Origin: Aureisphaera sp963669405 | GTDB taxonomy: Bacteria; Bacteroidota; Bacteroidia; Flavobacteriales; Flavobacteriaceae | NCBI GenBank assembly: GCA_963669405.2 | Contig: CAXXHF010000002.1 | Coordinates: 248,001 to 312,000, forward strand | Length of the DNA: 64,000 bases | Direction: 5' to 3' | Shown: in pieces, positions 63,989-64,000 of the stretch | Layout: every line of letters starts with the position of its first letter | How positions within the stretch are numbered: position 1 is the stretch's first letter | Made by a program: the position numbers and the translations under genes | The notes under the pieces: generated by a model | Databases searched by the model: none | Seen by the model: only the letters and a program-made list of their open reading frames with translations | Told to the model about the DNA's origin: nothing

Positions 63989-64000
63989 ATGAAAGCATTC
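63989..64000 (+). CDS. start of the next gene, cut by the window edge
   Basis: ATGAAAGCATTC at the window end (M-K-A-F) is 72 bases after the cytochrome c stop on the same strand. Only four codons are visible, so the product cannot be named; nosZ or another nos gene is a guess from context. Confidence 0.3.

Overview
The window reads as chromosome of a marine-type Flavobacteriaceae (Bacteroidota). Reasons: AT-rich DNA, TAnnTTTG-type promoter elements, many 'MKK..SQ/AQ' signal peptides, type IX secretion (T9SS) sorting domains of both A and B type, PorP/SprF barrels, SprB repeats, DUF5916 and HYC_CC_PP proteins. I saw no rRNA, tRNA, CRISPR array or transposase.

Layout. (1) 1-8951, minus strand: a copper-efflux operon, read from high to low coordinates: HYC_CC_PP protein, then CusA-type RND pump, CusC/TolC channel, an acetolactate-decarboxylase-like lipoprotein, a CopA P1B-ATPase and a CusB-type adaptor cut by the window edge. 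(2) 9.3-30.3 kb, minus strand: an RHS/YD-repeat polymorphic-toxin region. It holds two full-length RHS genes (9723-13814 and 26087-30307), a 1271-residue secreted partner upstream of the first, a huge propeller-type sensor kinase, and an array of displaced pieces between and below them: three truncated RHS tips (about 9319-9641, 21814-22138, 23357-24236), each joined to its own C-terminal piece, plus several small immunity-type genes (Imm27, Imm33-like, others). The core of the second RHS gene is strikingly GC-rich; its C-terminal toxin part and all immunity genes are AT-rich, so the locus looks like a recombining core with interchangeable tips. (3) 30.8-32.7 kb: a solitary gene fusing a TIR/DUF4062-like domain to an SF1-helicase-like ATPase, a defence candidate.

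(4) 33.1-50.0 kb, plus strand: a T9SS surface-adhesin operon: a beta-helix protein, a 488-residue type B cargo, a PorP/SprF barrel fused to a roughly 206-residue charged helix and a SPOR-like tail, a 3226-residue SprB-repeat adhesin with a type B sorting domain, and a second stand-alone PorP/SprF. Each type B cargo is followed directly by its own PorP protein. (5) 50-64 kb: housekeeping and accessory genes: two small secreted proteins, a VOC protein, a WYL regulator, a DUF5916 protein, a frameshifted Dph6-like gene, beta-carbonic anhydrase with a SulP transporter, two T9SS type A cargos (DUF4397, LamG), an M28 peptidase lipoprotein and a lipoprotein cytochrome c behind an FNR-like palindrome, probably the start of a nitrous-oxide-reduction operon.

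The parts most worth a second look are the PorP-helix-SPOR fusion, the RHS tip/immunity array with homopolymer frameshifts and a 23-bp direct repeat, the poly-lysine tail of the first RHS protein, and the TIR-like/helicase fusion.
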